Origin: Candidatus Protochlamydia amoebophila UWE25
Lineage (GTDB): Bacteria > Chlamydiota > Chlamydiia > Chlamydiales > Parachlamydiaceae
Length of the DNA stretch: 64,000 bases
Assembly: GCF_000011565.2 (NCBI RefSeq)
Contig: NC_005861.2
Location: 124,001 to 188,000 of the forward strand
Reading direction: 5' to 3'
The position numbers and the translations under genes were made by a program. Positions 37,360 through 45,922 of this stretch are shown one piece after another; the stretch's first letter is position 1; the number at the start of each line of letters is the position of its first letter. The notes below the pieces were generated by a model, which saw only the letters and a list, made by a program, of their open reading frames with translations, was not told where the DNA came from and searched no databases.

Positions 37360-38775
37360 ATGGATACTGCGCTACTCATTTTGATTTTGATCACCGGATT
37401 TTATATGGCTTGGAGCATAGGAGCTAATGATGTTGCCAATGCTATGGGAACATCTGTTGGTTCAGGTTCATTAACTTTGCGCCAAGCTGTTCTGATTGCC
37501 GCTGTTTTAGAATTTTGCGGCGCTTTTTTCTTTGGTTCCCATGTTTCTAAAACTGTGCAAAGTGGGATTATTGATCCAGATGTTTTTAATTATGATCCCA
37601 AACTGCTAGTTTTTGGAATGCTTGCTTCTTTAGGTTCTGTAGGAATGTGGCTTCAATTAGCATCCTATTTTGGTTGGCCTGTTTCAACGACACATTCAAT
37701 TGTTGGCGCGATTGTAGGCTTTGGTACTGTTTTTGGAGGGATAAAGGCCGTATACTGGAAAGAAGTGTGTTATATTATTACCAGTTGGATTTTTTCTCCT
37801 ATTTTAGGAGGGATTATTGCTTACTATATTTTTTCTCTTTTAAGAAAAAGAATTTTTTATGCTTTAAATCCTCTGGAAGAAACGCGTCGTTTAACACCAT
37901 TTTTAGTTTTTGTGGTTACCATTATTCTAGCTGTGGTTCTTATTTTTGAAGGGCTGCATAATTTAAATGTAGAATTTTCGTTAACAAGTAAAATTTTGAT
38001 GACACTTGCGATTGGCTTGATGGGTTCTTTCGTTAGTTATTTATTAGTACGCCGAATTCCTATTATTCCCCAAGAAAAACTCTCTGTTCCTTACAATTCT
38101 GAAGCTTTACATTCTTTGGAAAAGGTTCGTAAACATCTGCAAAGATTTAGAATGAAGTCTGCTGGAGAAGCTCAATACACTGCAGGATTATTATTAGAAG
38201 AAGTAGAGGCCCTTTCAAAAACTTTTGAATCAAAAATTAATACAGATCATACACATGTTGAATATGTTCAAGTGGAAAAAATATTTGCTTATTTGCAAAT
38301 TATGACTGCTTGTATGATGGCTTTTGCACATGGAGCTAATGATGTTGCTAATGCTATAGGTCCTTTATCAGCTGCAGTAGCTATTTTGACAACTGGTTTA
38401 TTTGCTGTGGATGCTCCCGTTCCTACTTGGGCTCTTGCATTAGGTGGAAGTGGAATTGTTATAGGGTTAGCAACCTGGGGGTGGAGAGTTATTGAGACAA
38501 TTGGAAAAAAAATTACAGAATTAACAGCTAGTCGAGGTTTTGCTGCTGAATTTGGAGCGGCTACAACAATTGTCATTGCTTCTAGGTTTGGTTTACCTAT
38601 TTCAACAACGCACACGCTTGTGGGTGCTGTTTTGGGAGTGGGGTTTGCTAGAGGTCTTGAAGCAGTTAATTTAACAACGACCCGTGATATTTTAGTTTCT
38701 TGGATCGTGACGGTTCCTATTGGAGCTTTGTTAGCAATTATATTGATTTATCCGATCCAAGCAATATTTGGATAA
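37360..38775 (+). CDS. pit: Low-affinity inorganic phosphate transporter PiT
   Basis: A 471-residue inner-membrane phosphate symporter. The PiT inverted duplication is clear: SIGANDVANAMGTSVGSG near 19-36 and HGANDVANAIGPLSAAV near 324-340, each followed by a second signature, GWPVSTTHSIVGAIVG and GLPISTTHTLVGAVLG. A central cytosolic loop of about 60 residues (240-305) is helical. It imports Pi with H+ or Na+. AAGGAGTT stands directly ahead of the ATG. It follows the DUF47 gene and precedes a secreted-protein gene by 37 bases. Confidence 0.96.
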   Translation: MDTALLILILITGFYMAWSIGANDVANAMGTSVGSGSLTLRQAVLIAAVLEFCGAFFFGSHVSKTVQSGIIDPDVFNYDPKLLVFGMLASLGSVGMWLQLASYFGWPVSTTHSIVGAIVGFGTVFGGIKAVYWKEVCYIITSWIFSPILGGIIAYYIFSLLRKRIFYALNPLEETRRLTPFLVFVVTIILAVVLIFEGLHNLNVEFSLTSKILMTLAIGLMGSFVSYLLVRRIPIIPQEKLSVPYNSEALHSLEKVRKHLQRFRMKSAGEAQYTAGLLLEEVEALSKTFESKINTDHTHVEYVQVEKIFAYLQIMTACMMAFAHGANDVANAIGPLSAAVAILTTGLFAVDAPVPTWALALGGSGIVIGLATWGWRVIETIGKKITELTASRGFAAEFGAATTIVIASRFGLPISTTHTLVGAVLGVGFARGLEAVNLTTTRDILVSWIVTVPIGALLAIILIYPIQAIFG

Positions 38776-38812
38776 ATAGACAAGAGAATTGGTTTAATCG
38801 AAGGAGATAAAA

Positions 38813-39391
38813 ATGTCTAAAATTTCTCTACCATCAACGCGCTTGTTATTTAAGCTAGGGCTAGGCTTTTTAGCTACTTTACTTTTATTCGCAAGAATTG
38901 GTTATAGTTATGGTCAAACGAATCATTCTATATCTGATGCAATTTTGCAAGGATCTATTCAAATCCAAGCCTCTAAACTCATCGATCCAAATTCCTCAGA
39001 AAAAGTTCAGCCAGGAACTCCTGTTCAACTATCTGTTATTGTTGAAAATAAGGGATCTCAAGCAAGCCCTAAAGGTGATATCTATTTGTGCTATGGATTT
39101 GCAAAACCTTTAGATAAAGAAAATGGCAGCATTCTTTTCCAGACTGAAAAACAAACATTTCCTTCGATTGATCCGGGTAAAAGCGTGATTATTTCTTTTT
39201 CTACCCCTCATCTACTGCCTTCCATTTTAGATTTTGTGCGAAATGATTGGACGCTACGAGAATATCAAGCTATTGCTGTTCTTAATGGAGAAGAGCATTT
39301 GATTGGTTCACTTGCAATGACATTTTCAGCTTATTATTATCCAGGAATGCATAAGGAATTTCCAACAATAATTTCTGTTCCTTTACCCTAG
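38813..39391 (+). CDS. Exported protein with CARDB-like beta domain
   Basis: A 192-residue protein with an N-terminal membrane anchor or signal peptide (about 10-33, LLFKLGLGFLATLLLFARIG). The body has a beta-sandwich pattern: PGTPVQLSVIVENKGSQASP near 67-86, then IDPGKSVIISFSTP. This resembles CARDB/APHP adhesion-type domains (inference). No enzyme motif is present. A very good AAGGAGAT is 5 bases ahead of the ATG, and the 37-base gap suggests cotranscription with pit. Why a phosphate permease is followed by this protein is unclear. Confidence 0.7.
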   Translation: MSKISLPSTRLLFKLGLGFLATLLLFARIGYSYGQTNHSISDAILQGSIQIQASKLIDPNSSEKVQPGTPVQLSVIVENKGSQASPKGDIYLCYGFAKPLDKENGSILFQTEKQTFPSIDPGKSVIISFSTPHLLPSILDFVRNDWTLREYQAIAVLNGEEHLIGSLAMTFSAYYYPGMHKEFPTIISVPLP

Positions 39392-39540
39392 TCGTAGGCA
39401 CCCTGAGTTAGTTAAGACGATTGTACCTAATTTGTTCGTTAAAGATATTTGAACAAATAACACAATTAGAGTGATTTATTCAATATCAGCAAAAATTCAA
39501 AAAGAATTTGAAATTCTTTATCAATTTTTTTTGAATCAGC

Positions 39541-41259
39541 TTATATATCATGCGAATGTAATTTAGGATCGAGTGCATCCCTTAATGCGTCACCAACAAG
39601 AGCGATTGCCACTAGAAGAATAGTAAGTAAAGTGGCAGGGGGCCAAAGTAAATAACTTTCAGAAGGAAAAGCAGTTCGTCCCTCATCCATTAAAACTCCC
39701 CAGGAGCTAGATCCTTCTTCTCCTAAACCTAAAAAGGAAAGCCCTGTCTCGCTGGTAATAGCTCCCATAATGGCAAAAGGAACGAGAGTAAGTAAGGGGG
39801 GGATTGCATTGGGAAGAAGATGAGAAAACATGATATACCGATTACTAAATCCTTGTGCATGACAAGCTTCGACATATGGTAGTTGTTTCTGTCTAAAAAA
39901 TTCTCCGCGAATAAAACGGCTAAATCCTGTCCATCCAAATAGACCAATGATGGCAATCACTAAGAAAATCGATTTATTTTGTAAAAAAGCGACAATCATT
40001 AATAACATAAAAAAGGTTGGCATTGACTCCCAGATTTCAATTAATCGATATATGATTATATCTATTTTGCCTCCATAATAACCTGAAACGGCTCCAACTG
40101 GAATTCCAATCAGTAGCGCAATCACGATAGAAAGAAGGCCCACTGAAAGGGAAACACGGATACCAAAAATTAAAGCAGCGACCATGTCTTTGCGATTGAC
40201 TCGTGTTAATTCCCACCAACTTATGTGTTTGTTCAAAGCTTGTTCTCCTCCTGCATCGTCTTCCCAATGAAAAGGGCGCAATAAAGGCATAATTTCATAC
40301 TTAAGCTTGGGTATTTGGTTTTCAAGCCATACTTGTTTATCATGAAGATAATTCAATTGACTTTGCGCACGTTCGTAAGTGTCAACAATGTTTTTTGAAT
40401 TTAGTAAGCTCTCTTTCTCTTGAGGAGAAATTTTGGTTAAGTATTTACATGTTTGCCAAGAAGGTAAGTGATCGAGAGAGCTTGTTTGACATTTATCCAT
40501 CAATGCGTTTATATGTGCCTTAGCCTGCGGATAAACTGCTTGATTTTGAGTGACTAAAATTTGTTGCCTTTCAATTTCTTGTTTTTCGTGTCGTTTTTCT
40601 TGTTGCCATAAAGAGGCAATTGAGTAACTCTCATTTTTTTTCATTTTTTCAACAGTCAAAAATGCATGAGCTTCGGCTTTTAATCGTTGATCTTGATTAA
40701 GTCTTTGTTGATAACGTAAAACCAAATTAAGCCTAGCATAAGGGGTCATATACGATAACTCTTTTTCCCAATTCGGAGTAAAAGAAGGCGCTAGAAGTGG
40801 ATTTGCTTTTTTTAAATCGAGTTGTTTTTGAATAGATTGCTGTCTTTTCTCATTAAGTTCTAAGCTTGCTGAAGGGTCTTGATCATTATGATATAAAATC
40901 CCTAAAAACAAAATGATTTGTAGAAGGCATAAAAAAATAAAAGTCCATAGGCGGTAAGTGTGTCGTTTTTTTAATAAACACCAAGTGGCTATAAAAAGTG
41001 GTAAAGTGAAAATGAGTAAATTGTAGAAAATATCAAGGGGTTTTGTGAAAAAACCAGGAAAAAAGAGATAGCGAAAAAGAGGGAAGTACCAATTTCCTTC
41101 ATATTGGACAACAATAGGTTTACTAGAAGCTAAAAAAGGAGCGTAGATACCCGCTAAACAAAATAAACACACAACGATTAAAGCAAATATGGCGAGAGGA
41201 TTTTGTTTAAATTGTTTCCAAACAGTCTGCCAATAAGTGTAAGAAGAATGATGATGCAT
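39541..41259 (-). CDS. oppC: Peptide ABC transporter permease OppC with large insertion
   Basis: A 572-residue permease, nearly twice the usual length. The first membrane segment is at about 10-25. Two more hydrophobic segments (about 65-80 and 90-107) precede a Gln/Lys/Glu-rich, probably coiled soluble region of about 230 residues (110-340). The ordinary OppC permease domain covers about 345-550, with the EAA loop VEACHAQGFSNRYIMFSHLL and the conserved GAITSETGLSFLGLG. ATG 41257-41259, 14 bases after the oppB stop, is preferred to the ATG 15 codons earlier, which would overlap oppB. Family function is peptide import. Confidence 0.92.
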   Translation of the reverse strand: MHHHSSYTYWQTVWKQFKQNPLAIFALIVVCLFCLAGIYAPFLASSKPIVVQYEGNWYFPLFRYLFFPGFFTKPLDIFYNLLIFTLPLFIATWCLLKKRHTYRLWTFIFLCLLQIILFLGILYHNDQDPSASLELNEKRQQSIQKQLDLKKANPLLAPSFTPNWEKELSYMTPYARLNLVLRYQQRLNQDQRLKAEAHAFLTVEKMKKNESYSIASLWQQEKRHEKQEIERQQILVTQNQAVYPQAKAHINALMDKCQTSSLDHLPSWQTCKYLTKISPQEKESLLNSKNIVDTYERAQSQLNYLHDKQVWLENQIPKLKYEIMPLLRPFHWEDDAGGEQALNKHISWWELTRVNRKDMVAALIFGIRVSLSVGLLSIVIALLIGIPVGAVSGYYGGKIDIIIYRLIEIWESMPTFFMLLMIVAFLQNKSIFLVIAIIGLFGWTGFSRFIRGEFFRQKQLPYVEACHAQGFSNRYIMFSHLLPNAIPPLLTLVPFAIMGAITSETGLSFLGLGEEGSSSWGVLMDEGRTAFPSESYLLWPPATLLTILLVAIALVGDALRDALDPKLHSHDI

Positions 41260-41273
41260 AAGGATACCAAATA

Positions 41274-42770
41274 TCAGTCTAAAGTAATGCGAGGATCTAA
41301 CCACATATAGGCTAAATCGGCTAACAAATAGCCCATTAATGTTAAAAATGATCCAGCCAAAGTCGAAAACATAATGACATTATAATCTCTATTGATAATG
41401 GCATCATAAAAAAATTTTCCAAAACCATTGATATCAAATAGGGTTTCAACAATTAATGACCCTCCTAACAAGATGCCGAGAGAGCTTGCTAATGAGGTAA
41501 CAATCGTAATAGCGGCATTACGTCCTACGTGTTTAAATAAAATCTTAAAAGGAGGTACGCCTTTTGCTTTAGCTGTTCGAATGTAGTCTTGTCTTAAAAC
41601 TTCTAAAACGGCTGTGCGCGATAAGCGAGATTCTGCGGCTAAACTCCCATACATAACCGCTACAATTGGAAGAGCAATATGTTGAATGATATCAAATAGA
41701 CGCTGATAAGAATTTTCCTGATGATAGATTCGATCGGGATTTGTAAAACCACTAATCGGAATAGGAATATCTGTAAAAGGAAATGTATTGTGCAAGGCAA
41801 CTTTTTCGATTAAAAAAGGAGCCACTACAAAAATAGGAATGGCATATAAAACTAGAAAAATAAGATTAAGGGTATAGTCAATCCATTGATTGTGTTTATA
41901 AGCCATAATGAATCCAAAAAATTGACACAATACAAAAGTGATGAGCATGGGCAAAAGTGAAAGGGTTAAAGAATATTTAAATCGCTTCGTGACTTCGGTA
42001 AGAACAGGCTTACTTGAATCATTACGCAATGTGCCAAAATCTAAATGAAGAATGCGACTCATATACCTTGTGAAGCGTGTTTCGGTAAAAAATATTTTCC
42101 ATAATTCTTTTGACGGATCTAAACGATAAAAAGCTTTATTTTTTTCGTACCATTCTTGTATGAGTTTAATTTTTTTAGATACTTCTAAAGGGGATGCAGA
42201 AGATTGCCAAAGAAGAGTGCGCAGATATTGATTATCTTCAGCGACTTTTTTATTCCAGGCTTTTTGTTCAGGGTTAATGTTAGATCCAATATAACCTTGC
42301 CTAGAACCTCCTCTCACAAAAAAATGAGAAGCTAATCTGCGAACGTTTTCTGAAGTCTCGGGATCAACTAAAATAATGATCAATTTAGACATGAGATAAC
42401 GCGATTGATCTCCAAAAGTGACTCGTATGGCATCATAATCTTTAACGGGAAGTTCATTCAAACTTTCTGGAGTCAGTTTCCGATTCGCAAGCTGCCACAA
42501 TGTTTGTTTAACATAATCTTGAGATAAAGAGGGCCAATTGTTAAACAAAACAGGCAACGTTAAGCCGTAGAAATCTCTAAATTGCAAATAACGTTCATCA
42601 CCACCACATGCTATGGATCGATCTTCTCTTCGAGTGGCTCCTTCTTGTGAGATTTCTGCAAAAGAAACGGGGTCACCTGGAGCGAGATTAATAATGATAA
42701 AATTTATTAAAACAATAAAGAAAAGGGTTAGTGGAAGAAGAAGAAATCGTCTTAAGACATAATTCCACAT
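41274..42770 (-). CDS. oppB: Peptide ABC transporter permease OppB with insertion
   Basis: A 498-residue permease; ordinary OppB is about 310. The first helix (about 8-30) ends in INLAPGDPV, the family signature. An extra soluble domain follows at about 60-235, and the normal sequence then resumes with LHLDFGTLRNDSSKPVLTEV. The EAA loop is YIRTAKAKGVPPFKILFKHV near 397-416. The closing part has FGKFFYDAIINRDYNVIM and LMGYLLADLAYMWLDPRI. The extra domain replaces the short periplasmic loop of normal OppB, so it probably lies in the periplasm. It starts three bases after oppA. Confidence 0.93.
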   Translation of the reverse strand: MWNYVLRRFLLLPLTLFFIVLINFIIINLAPGDPVSFAEISQEGATRREDRSIACGGDERYLQFRDFYGLTLPVLFNNWPSLSQDYVKQTLWQLANRKLTPESLNELPVKDYDAIRVTFGDQSRYLMSKLIIILVDPETSENVRRLASHFFVRGGSRQGYIGSNINPEQKAWNKKVAEDNQYLRTLLWQSSASPLEVSKKIKLIQEWYEKNKAFYRLDPSKELWKIFFTETRFTRYMSRILHLDFGTLRNDSSKPVLTEVTKRFKYSLTLSLLPMLITFVLCQFFGFIMAYKHNQWIDYTLNLIFLVLYAIPIFVVAPFLIEKVALHNTFPFTDIPIPISGFTNPDRIYHQENSYQRLFDIIQHIALPIVAVMYGSLAAESRLSRTAVLEVLRQDYIRTAKAKGVPPFKILFKHVGRNAAITIVTSLASSLGILLGGSLIVETLFDINGFGKFFYDAIINRDYNVIMFSTLAGSFLTLMGYLLADLAYMWLDPRITLD

Positions 42771-42773
42771 CTT

Positions 42774-44921
42774 TTAGTTCCCAAGGTATTTTTCTTGTTT
42801 TTTAGAAGTATCTTTAATCCAAAATAAGTTTGCAATAGGTTCGCCTACATTAGCTCCCGGGATTAAATCTTGCCTTTCAGCAGGGATGAAAACATTTTGC
42901 AAGTAATCGCGGTAAAGAAGAGTCTCTTTGGGAGTATAAATAAATGTATAGGGAGCTTCATCATAAATAATGCGATCAAATTGATGGTAAAGTTCAATAC
43001 GTTTTTCGACATCATATTCAAAAGTTAATTTGTCAATGATATGATCTACTTCTTGATTGACAAAACCAATTAGATTTGAAGAGCCTTTTTCTTTGGCTCC
43101 TGTTGAATACCACAGCTGCCTTGGATCTTCAGGAGGCGATCCAAGAGCCCAAGCCATATAAATAGCATCAAAACTTTTATCGTCCACTATAGCAGATAAA
43201 TCTGCTACATCTACCCCCTCAATTTTACAAACAATCCCAATTTCTTTTAAAGCAGTCGAAATGTATTCACAAATTGATTTATTTGTTGGGCTTTTGACAA
43301 AATATGTCAATGTAAATTTAAAAGGGGTGCGTTGACCGTCAATGACTTTTTCTAAGACACCCGTTCCTGAACTATCGTACCATCCATCTTCTCTTAATAA
43401 TTCCAAAGCTTTTTGAATATTGTAAGGATAGGGTTTTAATGTCGCGTCATAGGAGGGAGAAAAAGGGAAAAAGGTTCCCGTTGTTTGCATTCCCATTCCA
43501 TTTAAATTTTGACGAATAATGCGTTCTCTATCAATAGCCATCGTCAAAGCTTGTCGAACTTTTTTGCTTTTAAATAAGGGGTTAGCTTGGTTCCATCCAA
43601 TGTAATAATATTTTCGACTAATATAGTCCAATCGATGAATTCCCGATCCATTTTCTTTTTGTTTGGCATAAGGGGCACTTTGTAAAAATCGATCTAACTC
43701 TGCAAGCTGATTAGGAGGAATTTCAAATAAATCTAAAGAATCAGTTTTAAATTCTTCCCAAATTCCATCTGGAGAGTTTTTAAATTTGAATTCTAGCGCT
43801 TCGGTTAGGGCAGCATAAGCATTAAAATAATCAGGATTTCTTTTGAATCGTATTTCCCTTTCGGTCATGCCATCGAATAACCACGGACCACAACTGACAA
43901 TGACATTTTTTGCCCAGTGATGGGAAAAATTTTGTGCCCAGATAGAATTAGTTTGGTAAGTGTTAGGGTGGCTATCTTCTTCAATAATTTTTGTGCCATC
44001 CGCAAAATACTGATAAACAAAGGAAGCTAAAGGACATAAAGATCCTGTCCAAGATTTTGACAGATATTTCATTTTTAGTTCTTCTTTTCCATTTTCTCCT
44101 ACGGTTTTTTCCGTTTTCCATCGCACAATGAAAGTGTAATCATCGAGTATTTTAATTTCTTCAATATCTCCAAAGTAAATTCTAAGGGAAACGGCTTTGG
44201 CTTCTTCCACGTATGGATTCATGATTGCGTCAAAGTAAAATTTAAAGTCATGAGCAGTGACTGGGTGTCGGCGTAAAAAATGAGGGGCTAAAATAATCCC
44301 TTCAGCAAATTGATTTTGTTGAAGGGGAGCCCAAAATACATCTTGCCTTAGAAATACCCAATACTCGGAAAGACCTTTTTCATTAGTTCTTAATTCTATT
44401 CTTTCAGCCATTTCTGGAGCCATTGTTTCATATTTACCCACTTCTTGGGAAGCTAATGAAATAGAGCACAGATCGTTCCATGAAGAAACTTCTAACCAGG
44501 GGCTAAAAGGGTGGAGATGATCCGGTTTTCTGAACGTTGCCTCTTTGCGAACTCCCTGCGGGGTAAATTGAGGTCCTAGTAATCGAGGGAGGGTGATTTG
44601 ATAAAAAGGATCTACTTTAAGAAGATTTTCACCCTGCGCAGCTTTTTTGTTTATTGTTAAAGGGAAATTGGCTGTTTCAGATGAAGAACTGTTTTGGCTT
44701 AAAGGGTGATTAATAAGTGTTTTTAAGATATCCGTACGAATTTTTTCTGTTTCAGAACGAACGGTATAAATATCATTTTTGATTTGAATCAGGTCTTGTC
44801 TTAAAAATTTTAACTGGTTTTCAATCAGAGCAGATGACCAATACAACATAGCCATGAACGCGAATAACCCAAACCCTAAGATAAATCGGAAGATATATAA
44901 ACTAATAGGCTCTTTATTCAT
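42774..44921 (-). CDS. oppA: Peptide ABC transporter substrate-binding protein OppA, membrane-anchored
   Basis: A 715-residue SBP_bac_5 protein, longer than usual OppA (about 540). Instead of a lipoprotein signal there is one membrane helix (about 9-28) with no lipobox Cys, then a coiled-coil stalk (about 32-65). The binding domain has VTAHDFKFYFDAIMNP near 234-249, IRFKRNPDYFNA, YYIGWNQANPLFKSKKVRQA and LTMAIDRERI. It captures peptides in the periplasm for OppBC. Its ATG overlaps the upstream stop by one base (TAATG). Confidence 0.92.
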   Translation of the reverse strand: MNKEPISLYIFRFILGFGLFAFMAMLYWSSALIENQLKFLRQDLIQIKNDIYTVRSETEKIRTDILKTLINHPLSQNSSSSETANFPLTINKKAAQGENLLKVDPFYQITLPRLLGPQFTPQGVRKEATFRKPDHLHPFSPWLEVSSWNDLCSISLASQEVGKYETMAPEMAERIELRTNEKGLSEYWVFLRQDVFWAPLQQNQFAEGIILAPHFLRRHPVTAHDFKFYFDAIMNPYVEEAKAVSLRIYFGDIEEIKILDDYTFIVRWKTEKTVGENGKEELKMKYLSKSWTGSLCPLASFVYQYFADGTKIIEEDSHPNTYQTNSIWAQNFSHHWAKNVIVSCGPWLFDGMTEREIRFKRNPDYFNAYAALTEALEFKFKNSPDGIWEEFKTDSLDLFEIPPNQLAELDRFLQSAPYAKQKENGSGIHRLDYISRKYYYIGWNQANPLFKSKKVRQALTMAIDRERIIRQNLNGMGMQTTGTFFPFSPSYDATLKPYPYNIQKALELLREDGWYDSSGTGVLEKVIDGQRTPFKFTLTYFVKSPTNKSICEYISTALKEIGIVCKIEGVDVADLSAIVDDKSFDAIYMAWALGSPPEDPRQLWYSTGAKEKGSSNLIGFVNQEVDHIIDKLTFEYDVEKRIELYHQFDRIIYDEAPYTFIYTPKETLLYRDYLQNVFIPAERQDLIPGANVGEPIANLFWIKDTSKKQEKYLGN

Positions 44922-45613
44922 TAGAAAATCACTATATGATAAAGGGGTGAAGAGTCAGGATTTAAGACAAAATGTGAAATCCACCCCAGTTCTGCAAATC
45001 CTCTACAACAAGCTAAAATTCCGACGAAAATCGAGCTTAATCCTAAAATAATATTGGAATATTGCTTTAGTTGGTTAAAAAATTTATAAGTATGCATAGC
45101 CAAAACAAGCGAAGGTGTTGTTAAAATAGCAAAGGCAAATCCATTTCCTAGGCCAATGAATGCATCTCCCGTTAAAGCACAAGCTGAAAAAACAACGAGG
45201 GTTTGACCGCAAGGTAACATCACTGTAAAAAAACCAAAAAAAAAGGTCGCTTTCCAATTATTTTTCAACATCAGTTGAGAAAGAGTCAAATTGATTGTCT
45301 GTAATAAATTCCATTGCGTGATACTTTTAAAAAAATTCCAATTAAATAACAAGTTTAGTCCCCAATAGATAATCAAGACTCCAAAAAAAATACTTATAAT
45401 TTCTGCCAAATAGTAGTCTTTGAGAAAAATTTGAGTGACTGCTCCAGCCTCTCCTGCAACTAAGCCTGCTAAACTAAAAGAAAGGATTCTACCTATGAAG
45501 TAAAAATATCGATGATGATGTTTTCCAAGTAACAGGACTAAAGGACCGCACATTCCTAAACAATGCACATTTCCAAACAAGTAAAGGGGAAAAAGAGTAA
45601 AAAATAAAGTCAT
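44921..45613 (-). CDS. TauE/SafE-DsbD_2-type membrane protein
   Basis: A 230-residue polytopic membrane protein with about six helices. It opens with LYLFGNVHCLGMCGPLVLLL, whose HCLGMCGP motif marks the DsbD_2/TauE-SafE group found in cytochrome oxidase and copper-maturation loci; a second Pro-Cys-Gly motif, TVMLPCGQTLVVFSACAL, lies near 130-147. The Cys pairs suggest a role in copper or thiol chemistry (inference). Its start overlaps the preceding stop and its stop overlaps the oppA start, each by one base (TAATG). Why it is coupled to a peptide permease is unknown. Confidence 0.82.
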   Translation of the reverse strand: MTLFFTLFPLYLFGNVHCLGMCGPLVLLLGKHHHRYFYFIGRILSFSLAGLVAGEAGAVTQIFLKDYYLAEIISIFFGVLIIYWGLNLLFNWNFFKSITQWNLLQTINLTLSQLMLKNNWKATFFFGFFTVMLPCGQTLVVFSACALTGDAFIGLGNGFAFAILTTPSLVLAMHTYKFFNQLKQYSNIILGLSSIFVGILACCRGFAELGWISHFVLNPDSSPLYHIVIF

Positions 45614-45822
45614 TATTGTTCGTGATGAAGAAAAACAGGATCATTTATAGATGTTTGTTTATCTTGAAGCGAATCATAGCGTACTTTTTGAATACGGGCC
45701 ATGTCTAAACCCGCTGAACCTGAAAGGCGTGTAAAAGCTACATAGGTGACATAAATCATCAGCCCTGTAAATAAAGCCAAAATTCCATAAAAGACAAATT
45801 GAAATTTTTGAGAGCGGTGCAT
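45613..45822 (-). CDS. Small single-span membrane protein
   Basis: 69 residues: a basic N-terminus (MHRSQKFQF), one membrane helix at about 9-30 (FYGILALFTGLMIYVTYVAF) and a polar tail. No family recognised with confidence. It may be a small oxidase-assembly component like FixH-type anchors, because the next gene is of the kind found with cbb3 oxidase genes, but sequence similarity is not evident. AAGG precedes the ATG. Its TAA overlaps the next start by one base. It is divergent from glgP. Confidence 0.65.
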   Translation of the reverse strand: MHRSQKFQFVFYGILALFTGLMIYVTYVAFTRLSGSAGLDMARIQKVRYDSLQDKQTSINDPVFLHHEQ

Positions 45823-45922
45823 TTTTTTAAACCTTCAATACTCGCTGATAAATAGATCATATGCTAAGTTAAAATTTTTGGTAACTAGTTTTGAATTTTT
45901 CTATTTTAGAAAGGGGGATTTC

